Positions 8,167-14,519 of a stretch of DNA of 40,720 bases are shown here, piece after piece. The first letter of the stretch is position 1, and each line of letters starts with the position of its first letter. The notes beneath the pieces were generated by a model. It was not told the origin of the DNA. It ran no database searches and was given only the letters and a program-made list of their open reading frames with translations. Source of the DNA: Chloroflexota bacterium (GTDB lineage: Bacteria > Chloroflexota > Dehalococcoidia > Lucifugimonadales > UBA3495); the NCBI GenBank assembly GCA_028874075.1, contig JAPPLU010000060.1, forward strand, positions 56,863 to 97,582, given 5' to 3'. Made by a program: the position numbers and the translations under genes.

Positions 8167-9327
8167 ATGGAGCGCCCCATTTTTCAACCTGTTGGAACTC
8201 CGGTGGAGGAACTGGACACTCCTGCCCTGGTCGTGGACATCGATGTACTGGAGCAGAACATTGATACTGTGCACGGAGTCTTTCGCCAGGTGAGATCCGA
8301 CGGCGTTACGCCCGAAGTCGATTCTCTGGTCCGCCCCCACGTTTCCTGCCATGGTTGCCCGCAGATAGCCCAGTTGCAGGTGTCCGCTGACCCGGCTTTC
8401 TCGGAGGAACCCCCCAGCTGTTCCGGCGCCATCGCCGTGAACACGGTAAGTGAGGCCGAGGCTTTTGCCGCTGCCGGCTTCGATGACATCCTGATTTCGG
8501 GTCGAGTGGTGACTCTGCCCAAGATCAGGCGGGCCATTACCCTGGCCCGTCACATCTGGGTGTTCCAGGCCGTGGACAACCATCGTAACGTCCAGGACCT
8601 TTCCCTGGCTGCTGAGGCCGAGGACGTAGTATTGGGTGTGGTTGTGGACATCGACTCTGGATATGGCCATGGTGGCGTGGCCCCCGGGGACGAGGCGGTG
8701 AGGCTGGCCCAGGCGGTGGAGGATGCGCCGGGCCTGGCCCTCATGGGTGTTACCACCTATGAAGGTCCACTGCCATTCCCCGACCTTACTGAACTTCGAA
8801 CGGAGACGCGCAACCGAATCCGCCCGGTGCTGGAGACGGTGCAGCAAATGGAGCGGGCCGGGCTGGAAGTGCCGGTTGTAAGCGCCGGAAGTACTCACAA
8901 TTATGACGCTGCCGCCCGAATGACCGGCGTCAGCGAGGTGCTGGCCGGGACTTATGCCCTGATGGACGCCCAGACCCTTCCAATACGACCCGAACTGCAA
9001 CCCGCTGCCAGGGTACTTTCCACGGTCATCAGTCATCCCGTACCGGAGAGGGCGGTTGTGGACGCTGGGCACAAGACCACGGGCCCTGATTTTGGTGTCG
9101 CAGTCCTGGACGGGGTTCCTGGAGCCACCGCCACTCGCTTCAGCGCCGAGCACGGCATCCTGGAGCTTGAAGGGGAAGCCACCGGCCGGTTGAACCCCAA
9201 CGAAAAGGTATGGCTGGTGCCCTATAACCTGGCCCTGTGCGTCAACCAGTTCGACTACTTTCGCGCCGTGCAGGACGGCAAACTGATGGGATACTGGCCC
9301 ATCGCCGGTCGGGGTCGTCTGGACTGA
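8167..9327 (+). CDS. D-threonine-aldolase-like protein (alanine racemase N-terminal fold), PLP lysine missing
   Basis: A 386-residue protein of the D-threonine aldolase/D-serine dehydratase family. The N-terminal alanine-racemase-like barrel starts with TPVEELDTPALVVDID. A C-terminal domain ends with a VVDAGHK...FG segment and a VWLVPYNLALCVNQFD segment. In active members the PLP-binding lysine sits in an RPHxKTHK motif. Here the stretch reads RPHVSCHGCP, with Ser60 at that place. The metal-binding His and Cys/Asp (PNHxC/D near the C-terminus) are replaced by Asn354 and Ala356. The protein may therefore be a non-catalytic relative or have a new role. The ATG has AAGGAAAG. Its tandem partner at 9385 keeps the lysine, so the pair may work together. 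Confidence 0.82.
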   Translation: MERPIFQPVGTPVEELDTPALVVDIDVLEQNIDTVHGVFRQVRSDGVTPEVDSLVRPHVSCHGCPQIAQLQVSADPAFSEEPPSCSGAIAVNTVSEAEAFAAAGFDDILISGRVVTLPKIRRAITLARHIWVFQAVDNHRNVQDLSLAAEAEDVVLGVVVDIDSGYGHGGVAPGDEAVRLAQAVEDAPGLALMGVTTYEGPLPFPDLTELRTETRNRIRPVLETVQQMERAGLEVPVVSAGSTHNYDAAARMTGVSEVLAGTYALMDAQTLPIRPELQPAARVLSTVISHPVPERAVVDAGHKTTGPDFGVAVLDGVPGATATRFSAEHGILELEGEATGRLNPNEKVWLVPYNLALCVNQFDYFRAVQDGKLMGYWPIAGRGRLD

Positions 9328-9384
9328 CCCGCGACTGGCTACCATGTGTACATCGCTCGATCAGGATTACCTGGAGGCCCAATA

Positions 9385-10488
9385 ATGCGAGACCTTTATC
9401 GTCCCCAGCCCGGCACTCCCGTTGAGGAGCTGGACACGCCCTGTTTGATCCTGGACATGGATGCCCTGGACCACAACATGGACGTGATGGCCGACTACTA
9501 CGAGGGCCGCCACAGCAAGCTGCGTGGCCACAGCAAGAACCACAAAACCCCGGCTATTGCCCTGCGCCAAATCCGCCGGGGCGGTACCGTGGGGGGTGTG
9601 TGTGCCGCCAAGGTGTCCGAAGCTGAAGTGATGGTGCACGGCGGCGTACCCAGCGTATTTGTTACCAGCGAGGTCGTGGACCCCGCGAAGATTGAACGCC
9701 TATGCACACTCGCCCGCGAAGCGGAAATCCTGGTGGCCTGCGATACCCAGGAAAACGCCCGCGACCTGTCCCGCGCCGCGAACTCGCTGGGCGTTGACGT
9801 TGGCGTGGTCATAGAGCAGGAGACCGGTCTGGTGCGGTGCGGCGTGCAGGAAACGGATGCCGGCGTGGCTCTGGCCAAGCTTATTGACAGTCTGCCTGGA
9901 CTGTCTTTCAAGGGAGTAATGAGCCACCAGATGATGGCCGAACCCTCTTCCGACCGCGAGGATCGGGTTACTGAAGCCCATCGCCTGATACAGCCGGTGC
10001 TGGACTTGCGGGAAGCGGTTATTGCCGCCGGGCTGCCGGTGGAGATCATTTCCACGGGCGAAACCTGGAGTTACGACGTGGCCGGCGACATGCCTGAGGT
10101 CACCGAAATCCAGGGCGGTTCCTACCTGGTCATGGAAACGGGCTACGAGTATATGCCAGACTTCCATTTTGCCGGCAAGGTCATTAGCACTGTCATAAGC
10201 ACCCCCGGGCCCGGGGTGGCTGTAGCCGACGCCGGCGCCAAAGCCCTCGGCGGCTTGAAAGGACTGCCCAGGGTGGAGGGCCGCTCCGGTGTCGAGTCGG
10301 TGGACATGGATACCGACCGCACCGTATTCCAGGTTGCCGATGGGGTAACTCTGGAGGTGGGAGATCAGTTAACCCTGATCCCCGGCCAGCAGGACGCCAT
10401 GGTCAGTCGCTGGGACCGCTTCATCGGGGTAAGGAACGGTGCAGTGGAAGTTGTGTGGGACATCCAGGCCCGCGGATGTCATAACTGA
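9385..10488 (+). CDS. D-threonine aldolase/D-serine dehydratase family PLP protein
   Basis: A 367-residue paralogue of the preceding gene. It shares the opening TPVEELDTP and LILDMDALDHNM, the barrel segments VSEAEVMVHGG and VVIEQETGLVRCGV, and VADAGAKALG in the C-terminal domain. It keeps a lysine at the PLP position (K51 in RGHSKNHKTP). The metal site is altered: the usual PNHxC or PNHxD reads PGQQD, so the His is Gln335 while Asp337 is kept. These enzymes normally act on D-3-hydroxy amino acids with PLP and a divalent metal. With the His missing, the reaction is uncertain. I chose ATG 9385 because GGAGG lies 7 bases upstream. A GTG at 9346 lacks a site. It lies 57 bases after the first copy, in one operon. 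Confidence 0.85.
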   Translation: MRDLYRPQPGTPVEELDTPCLILDMDALDHNMDVMADYYEGRHSKLRGHSKNHKTPAIALRQIRRGGTVGGVCAAKVSEAEVMVHGGVPSVFVTSEVVDPAKIERLCTLAREAEILVACDTQENARDLSRAANSLGVDVGVVIEQETGLVRCGVQETDAGVALAKLIDSLPGLSFKGVMSHQMMAEPSSDREDRVTEAHRLIQPVLDLREAVIAAGLPVEIISTGETWSYDVAGDMPEVTEIQGGSYLVMETGYEYMPDFHFAGKVISTVISTPGPGVAVADAGAKALGGLKGLPRVEGRSGVESVDMDTDRTVFQVADGVTLEVGDQLTLIPGQQDAMVSRWDRFIGVRNGAVEVVWDIQARGCHN

Positions 10489-10516
10489 TTGCAGCATAAC
10501 AGAAACTTAAGCAAAA

Positions 10517-10548
10517 GGGTCCCGGCATGCACTGCACAGCCGGGACCC
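10517..10548. terminator. Hairpin terminator between convergent genes
   Basis: GGGTCCCGGC (10517-10526) pairs perfectly with GCCGGGACCC (10539-10548), a 10-bp stem with a 12-base loop. On the minus strand it is followed by TTTTGC. It separates the D-threonine-aldolase-like pair from the convergent racemase-family gene and probably serves both. Confidence 0.7.
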
Positions 10549-10558
10549 TTGGTATTGA

Positions 10559-11230
10559 CTAATCGTTCAAGCCTGGCCAAACCGGGACGGACAACAATTC
10601 CTTCAGCTTGTTGGCGCTGCTGTGGGGGCCGGACAGGACGGGCACGGGACAAACTGCCTGCAGCCGCTTCAGGGCTGTGGCCATGGAGAACTGCCCCAAT
10701 AGTACTGCGTCCACCCTTTCCGACAGGGCCATGACCAGTTCTTCCAGGCGGTCGTTGAAGGCCTCCTCGCCCCGGGTCCGGTAAAGATGAATCAGTTCTT
10801 CAGCGAAGCATAGTTCGGTCTCGATCTCCCGTCCCTGCTCTTCGGCGGTGCGGTAAAGGTAATACTCCGAATCCCGCAGGGTGGCGTCAACGGAAGCAAT
10901 AATACCGATCCTGCGGCCGGCCCGAACCGCCTCTTCCATAACCGGGCTGTAGGATGAGACCAATGGTACGTCCACCAGGTCCTTGGCCGACTCCACCACC
11001 GGCGCGTAAACCGAGCAGGCCAGGCCGATGGCATCGGCCCCATACTCCTCGCAATAGCAGATCAACTGGCTCATCCGCCGCCGAAGCTGGGGAGTAATCT
11101 GTCCCTTGAAGTCGATAAACAGGGCCTCATCCAATAGGTTTATCACTTCGGCTTCCGGGAAAACCTCGCCAAAAGCTACCTTGACGGGGGGCACCGACTC
11201 CGCTAATGCGTGAATCATGACAATGCGCAT
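10559..11230 (-). CDS. Asp/Glu/hydantoin racemase family protein, single-cysteine type
   Basis: A 223-residue protein of the aspartate/glutamate racemase superfamily. It shows MRIVMIHAL at the N-terminus, DAIGLACSVYAP (about 66-77) with the first catalytic cysteine at C72, and RIGIIASVDATL, the typical phosphate- or carboxylate-binding start of the second half. The second half should carry another cysteine in an LGC motif. It reads VLLGQFSMA instead, with Gln180 at that place. Racemases of this family need both cysteines, whereas arylmalonate decarboxylase and related enzymes work with one. A decarboxylase, isomerase or other single-Cys activity is thus more likely than racemisation. It is a single gene, convergent with the D-threonine-aldolase-like pair. 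Confidence 0.8.
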   Translation of the reverse strand: MRIVMIHALAESVPPVKVAFGEVFPEAEVINLLDEALFIDFKGQITPQLRRRMSQLICYCEEYGADAIGLACSVYAPVVESAKDLVDVPLVSSYSPVMEEAVRAGRRIGIIASVDATLRDSEYYLYRTAEEQGREIETELCFAEELIHLYRTRGEEAFNDRLEELVMALSERVDAVLLGQFSMATALKRLQAVCPVPVLSGPHSSANKLKELLSVPVWPGLND

Positions 11231-11501
11231 TTAACTTCCTTCCCCGTTGCTTGCGGGGTGAACCAATAGAACTTGCTCTCTAGGTTTCAATTCTAGCACC
11301 CGGGTGACGAAAATAATATGCAATGGTGCGAAATAGCATTATTATTTTGCCGATCATTCCTGATTGTTACAGCCGCCCAGGATTTTGTACATCTGTAAGC
11401 TGTCCTAGTTCATGAAGGTGCCCTAGAACAGTGGCGGTTGATAGAATTTGCCATCTTCCGTTGCATTGTGCTTCGGGTTGTGGCCTTGGCCCAATCCCTT
11501 C

Positions 11502-11912
11502 TCATTCCTTGTTGGCCGAGGACTGTTCCCCTATACCTCCCTTCTCCTCCAGCAACACCCTCAGTTCCTCTTTGGCCTTTCGTATCTCTGCTACCTTGGC
11601 GGAAATGGCGTCGAAAAGGGGTTCGCGGGATTTGATGCCTTCAGAAATCAGGAATGCGGCGGCCTCGGATCGGCTGCCGGCCAGTTCCGCTTCCACCAGT
11701 TCGTCCATCCTTTCCAGGCTGTCGGCGTCCACCCGAACCATCACCACGTTATCCCTGGTGGCGCGGTCCCCCGAGGTCCTGTTCCGGATTGTCTCCTTGA
11801 TGTTTCCGGCTACCGATACGGCCTCGTCGGTGCCCTTGACTACCGCGTCGGTCACTGTGCGGCTAACGTCTCTGATTACCCGTTCGTGGCGGCTCGTGTC
11901 GTTTTCCTGCAT
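11502..11912 (-). CDS. Ribbon-helix-helix protein with N-terminal helix and C-terminal coiled coil
   Basis: A 136-residue protein. The segment VVMVRVDADSLERMDELVEA followed by GSRSEAAAFLISEGI (about 56-93) has the strand-helix-helix pattern of CopG/MetJ-type DNA-binding proteins. The first part is a charged, helical region. The C-terminal part (about 100-124) is a Glu/Lys-rich coiled coil. No toxin gene is adjacent. The ATG has AGGAGGA upstream. A good promoter and a 7-bp inverted repeat lie just before it, which suggests that it regulates its own gene. The function is otherwise unknown, and a partition or nucoid-associated role is equally possible. Confidence 0.7.
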   Translation of the reverse strand: MQENDTSRHERVIRDVSRTVTDAVVKGTDEAVSVAGNIKETIRNRTSGDRATRDNVVMVRVDADSLERMDELVEAELAGSRSEAAAFLISEGIKSREPLFDAISAKVAEIRKAKEELRVLLEEKGGIGEQSSANKE

Positions 11913-11937
11913 AATCTTGTCCTCCTGTCAGATTAAG

Positions 11938-11985
11938 GACTTACTAATTACGTGTAAGTCTATATGTGCAATTACTTATTGTCAA
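11938..11985 (-). promoter_or_regulatory. Promoter with overlapping inverted repeat before the RHH gene
   Basis: On the minus strand, TTGACA (11980-11985) and TAGACT (11957-11962) are 17 bases apart, a good sigma-70-type promoter. An inverted repeat GACTTAC (11938-11944) / GTAAGTC (11954-11960) with a 9-base spacer overlaps the -10 and the expected start site. Dimeric RHH proteins bind such repeats, so it is a candidate autoregulatory operator. Confidence 0.6.
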
Positions 11986-12024
11986 GCTTTCAACGTATCA
12001 TCCTTCAGCACCGCGCAAAGAAGG

Positions 12025-12050
12025 ACCCCGGCACCAAGAAGCGCCGGGGT
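12025..12050 (-). terminator. fhs: Hairpin terminator after formate-THF ligase
   Basis: ACCCCGGC (12025-12032) pairs with GCCGGGGT (12043-12050), an 8-bp GC-rich stem with a 10-base loop, 35 bases beyond the stop codon. On the minus strand it is followed by CCTTCTTTG, a weak U-rich stretch. Confidence 0.5.
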
Positions 12051-12084
12051 ATGAAGTCCCTGTCCTTGGAACTGCTGTAGTACT

Positions 12085-13713
12085 TTAGAGACCGATAACT
12101 TCACCTTCGGGCGACACGTCCATCTCCAATGCCAGGGGACGGGAAGGCAATCCCGGCAGCGTTTCAATGCGGCCGGCCAAGGCGTACAGGAAGCCTGCGC
12201 CCACCGATGCCCGAATATCGGCAATGGGAAATGCATACCCCGACGGGCTGCCTCGCAATGTGGGGTCGTGGGAGGTAGACAGGTGCGTCTTCGCCATGCA
12301 GATGGGCAGGTTGCCCCAGCCCTGTGCCTCGAACCGGCGCAGGTTGCGGCGGGCCTCGGCGCTCCACGTTACACTGTCTGCGTGGTATACCTGCCGGGCC
12401 AGCGCCAGCACCTTTTCCTCTACCGGCGCCTCCAGCGGGTAAGCATAAGTGACGTCAGGCTGCCCTTCGGCCGCGCTCACCACCGCATCGGCCAGGTCGG
12501 TCATGCCGTCACCTCCCCGGGCAAATCCGTCGGCCTCTACCGCGGCGTCTGCCCCTGCCTCTATTGCAATGGCTCGAACCGCTTCCAGTTCCTCGACGCT
12601 GTCTGTGCCGAACCGGTTGATGGCTACAACACAGGGTAGTCCAAAGCCCTTTATGATACTGACGTGGTGGGCCAGATTCGACCCGCCGGCGGTAACCGCT
12701 TCGGGATTGGGAGTGGCCAGGTCACGGCGGTTAACCCCCCCGTGCCACTTCAAGGCTCGTACCGATGCCACCAGCACCGCTGCATTGGGCCTCAGGCCGC
12801 TTTGCCGGGTCTTAATGTGCATGAATTTTTCGAAACCCAGGTCCGAGCCGAAACCCGCTTCAGTAATCACGTAGTCAGAATAGGCCAGCGCCACTTTGTC
12901 GCCAATGATGGAACTGCAGCCGTGGGCAATATTGCCAAAGGGACCGGCGTGGATGAGTGAGGGTTGTCCCTCCAGGGTCTGCACCATGTTTGGCATGGTT
13001 GTGTGCCGCAGCAGGGTCATCAGGGCGCCAACGACGCCCAAGTCTTCTACAGATACCGGTTCACCCGAATCTCTAAACCCAACGACCAGGCGTGCCAACC
13101 GACTTCGCAAATCATCAGGGTCGGAGGCCAGCGCGAGAATGGCCATAATTTCGGAGGCGGATACTATGTCGAACCGGGTTTCCCGCATAGGCGCGTTGTT
13201 GCTGCCCCCAATTCCGGCGACGATGTTGCGCAAGGACCGGTCTGACGCGTCAGTAACCCGCGACCACTGGATACCTGTAGGATGGAAGCCGGGTACCTGG
13301 CCCCGGAACACCGCATTGTCCACCAGGGCAGCCAGCAGGTTGTGGGCCGATGCCACGGCGTGGGCGTCCCCGGTGAAGTGGATGTTTATTTCATCCTCGG
13401 GAACCACCCGGGCCATTCCGCCGCCCGTTCCGCCACCCTTGATTCCAAAAATGGGACCTAGGGTGGGTTCCCTCAACGTTACTACGGCCTTGTGTCCCAG
13501 CTTGCCCAGCCCCTGGGTCAGCCCTACCGACGTCGTAGTCTTGCCCTCTCCTGCAGGCGTAGGAGTAATGCCGGTAACCACCACCAATTTGCCTTGCCGC
13601 TCCTCGCGGCCTTTCAAGGCATCCAGGGAAATCTTGGCCTTGTATTGACCAAAGGGAATGAGGTGATCGCTAGCTATTCCCAATTGTTCGGCGACTTGGG
13701 TTATGGGAAGCAT
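12085..13713 (-). CDS. fhs: Formate--tetrahydrofolate ligase
   Basis: Fhs joins formate to tetrahydrofolate with ATP, giving 10-formyl-THF for purine, formyl-Met and C1 pathways. The P-loop-like ITPTPAGEGKTTTSVGL is at about residues 49-65, followed by LREPTLGPIFGIKGGGTGGG and INIHFTGDAHAV, all classical Fhs signatures. The length of 542 residues is close to the usual 555. The C-terminal MDVSPEGEVIGL matches the family end. The ATG has GGGAG upstream. It stands alone in its direction, with the cobalamin-dependent methionine synthase a short distance away, so the area is rich in folate one-carbon functions. Confidence 0.96.
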   Translation of the reverse strand: MLPITQVAEQLGIASDHLIPFGQYKAKISLDALKGREERQGKLVVVTGITPTPAGEGKTTTSVGLTQGLGKLGHKAVVTLREPTLGPIFGIKGGGTGGGMARVVPEDEINIHFTGDAHAVASAHNLLAALVDNAVFRGQVPGFHPTGIQWSRVTDASDRSLRNIVAGIGGSNNAPMRETRFDIVSASEIMAILALASDPDDLRSRLARLVVGFRDSGEPVSVEDLGVVGALMTLLRHTTMPNMVQTLEGQPSLIHAGPFGNIAHGCSSIIGDKVALAYSDYVITEAGFGSDLGFEKFMHIKTRQSGLRPNAAVLVASVRALKWHGGVNRRDLATPNPEAVTAGGSNLAHHVSIIKGFGLPCVVAINRFGTDSVEELEAVRAIAIEAGADAAVEADGFARGGDGMTDLADAVVSAAEGQPDVTYAYPLEAPVEEKVLALARQVYHADSVTWSAEARRNLRRFEAQGWGNLPICMAKTHLSTSHDPTLRGSPSGYAFPIADIRASVGAGFLYALAGRIETLPGLPSRPLALEMDVSPEGEVIGL

Positions 13714-13825
13714 AAAGTCTCTCCCGTTATTCGGTTCATGGTAAAAGGTAATAATAGCAAACTCTGGGCCTGGTCAGCGTGGCAGTTGAGTAAGTACGGG
13801 CGAAAAAGCAATTTCTAAAAGGGAA

Positions 13826-13875
13826 TTGCAATTCATAGACTGTATGTGTATGCTTTGTTATTAACATACACATAC
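13826..13875 (+). promoter_or_regulatory. Promoter and perfect 11-bp inverted repeat before RHH gene
   Basis: TTGCAA (13826-13831) and TATGCT (13849-13854) form a plausible promoter with 17-base spacing. A perfect inverted repeat GTATGTGTATG (13842-13852) / CATACACATAC (13865-13875) with a 12-base spacer covers the -10 and the expected start site, and ends right at the GGAGG ribosome site (13876-13880). It is probably the operator for the RHH protein encoded next. It could also form a hairpin that affects translation. Confidence 0.65.
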
Positions 13876-13887
13876 GGAGGTTGTTCA

Positions 13888-14508
13888 ATGCGGTTGGGAA
13901 TAAATGTACCTGACGGCTTGATCCAGCGGGTAAAGGAGGCGGAGCCGGACGTGAATATATCCCAAGTTTGTAGAGAGGCGTTGGAAGGACTGGTTGCAAG
14001 ACAGCAACTGGCAAAGAGACGAGTCCATAATGACGGAGTGACCGAACGGATCTTGGAACTTAGTCATTCACAAGATAACCCATTGGTGGAACCCGATTGG
14101 GCGGGTTACGCTTTTGACGATGCAAAGGAATGGGTTAGCAAGGTGTCCCTGGACGAGTGGGATGATTTCTGCGAATCCTACGACTATGACGAATCTTCTG
14201 GGAGAAATTTTGACTCAGTCGTGATGTGCTTTGGTAATTTCTTTAAGTGGGAACATGAAAACGATACGTGGTTCCGGCAAAGGTACAGGCAGCTTCGCGG
14301 GATCGGTGGCTACGGCGAAATACTTGATTCAGCCAAAAAGAAATACAACGAGGCATGGCTTTCGTATGTCATGGAAGTCCGCAAGAAGCAATCGGAATTC
14401 TTTGAAGCTGAGTACAAAAAGTTTATGGAAGAAGTTGGGAAGCGAAACCAATCCCGTCCTGCCCCGGAAGTACCCCCACACCTATTGGAGAAAAAAGAGG
14501 CCGGTTAG
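13888..14508 (+). CDS. Hypothetical protein with N-terminal CopG-like ribbon-helix-helix motif
   Basis: A 206-residue protein. The first 40 residues, MRLGINVPDGLIQRVKEAEP followed by VNISQVCREALEGL, fit a ribbon-helix-helix DNA-binding motif. The remaining 160 residues are hydrophilic and helix-rich (many Glu, Lys, Trp and Tyr) and match no family I know. This makes it longer than a simple antitoxin. ATG 13888 has GGAGG 7 bases upstream. The frame could extend to 13846, but that would put the start inside the operator. It is a single gene, divergent from fhs, and its stop codon abuts that of metH. It probably represses itself through the inverted repeat before it. Other targets are unknown. 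Confidence 0.7.
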   Translation: MRLGINVPDGLIQRVKEAEPDVNISQVCREALEGLVARQQLAKRRVHNDGVTERILELSHSQDNPLVEPDWAGYAFDDAKEWVSKVSLDEWDDFCESYDYDESSGRNFDSVVMCFGNFFKWEHENDTWFRQRYRQLRGIGGYGEILDSAKKKYNEAWLSYVMEVRKKQSEFFEAEYKKFMEEVGKRNQSRPAPEVPPHLLEKKEAG

Positions 14509-14519
14509 TCACCGGCCTC
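14491..14519 (-). terminator. metH: Terminator of metH with both convergent stop codons in its loop
   Basis: GAGGCCGGT (14497-14505) pairs with ACCGGCCTC (14511-14519), a perfect 9-bp stem. On the minus strand it is followed by six T (A-run 14491-14496), a clear intrinsic terminator for metH. The 5-base loop TAGTC plus the next A contains the TAG of the RHH gene and the complement of the metH TGA, so both genes end within the hairpin. Confidence 0.85.

Noticed and set aside
8125..9345. A 406-codon minus-strand frame opposite the first D-threonine-aldolase-like gene
   Set aside because: It is an antisense shadow. The plus-strand protein has clear family motifs and a ribosome site.
11502..14508. 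Toxin-antitoxin pairs based on the two RHH proteins
   Set aside because: Neither RHH gene has an adjacent small toxin gene. Their neighbours are fhs and metH, and both proteins are longer than typical RHH antitoxins.
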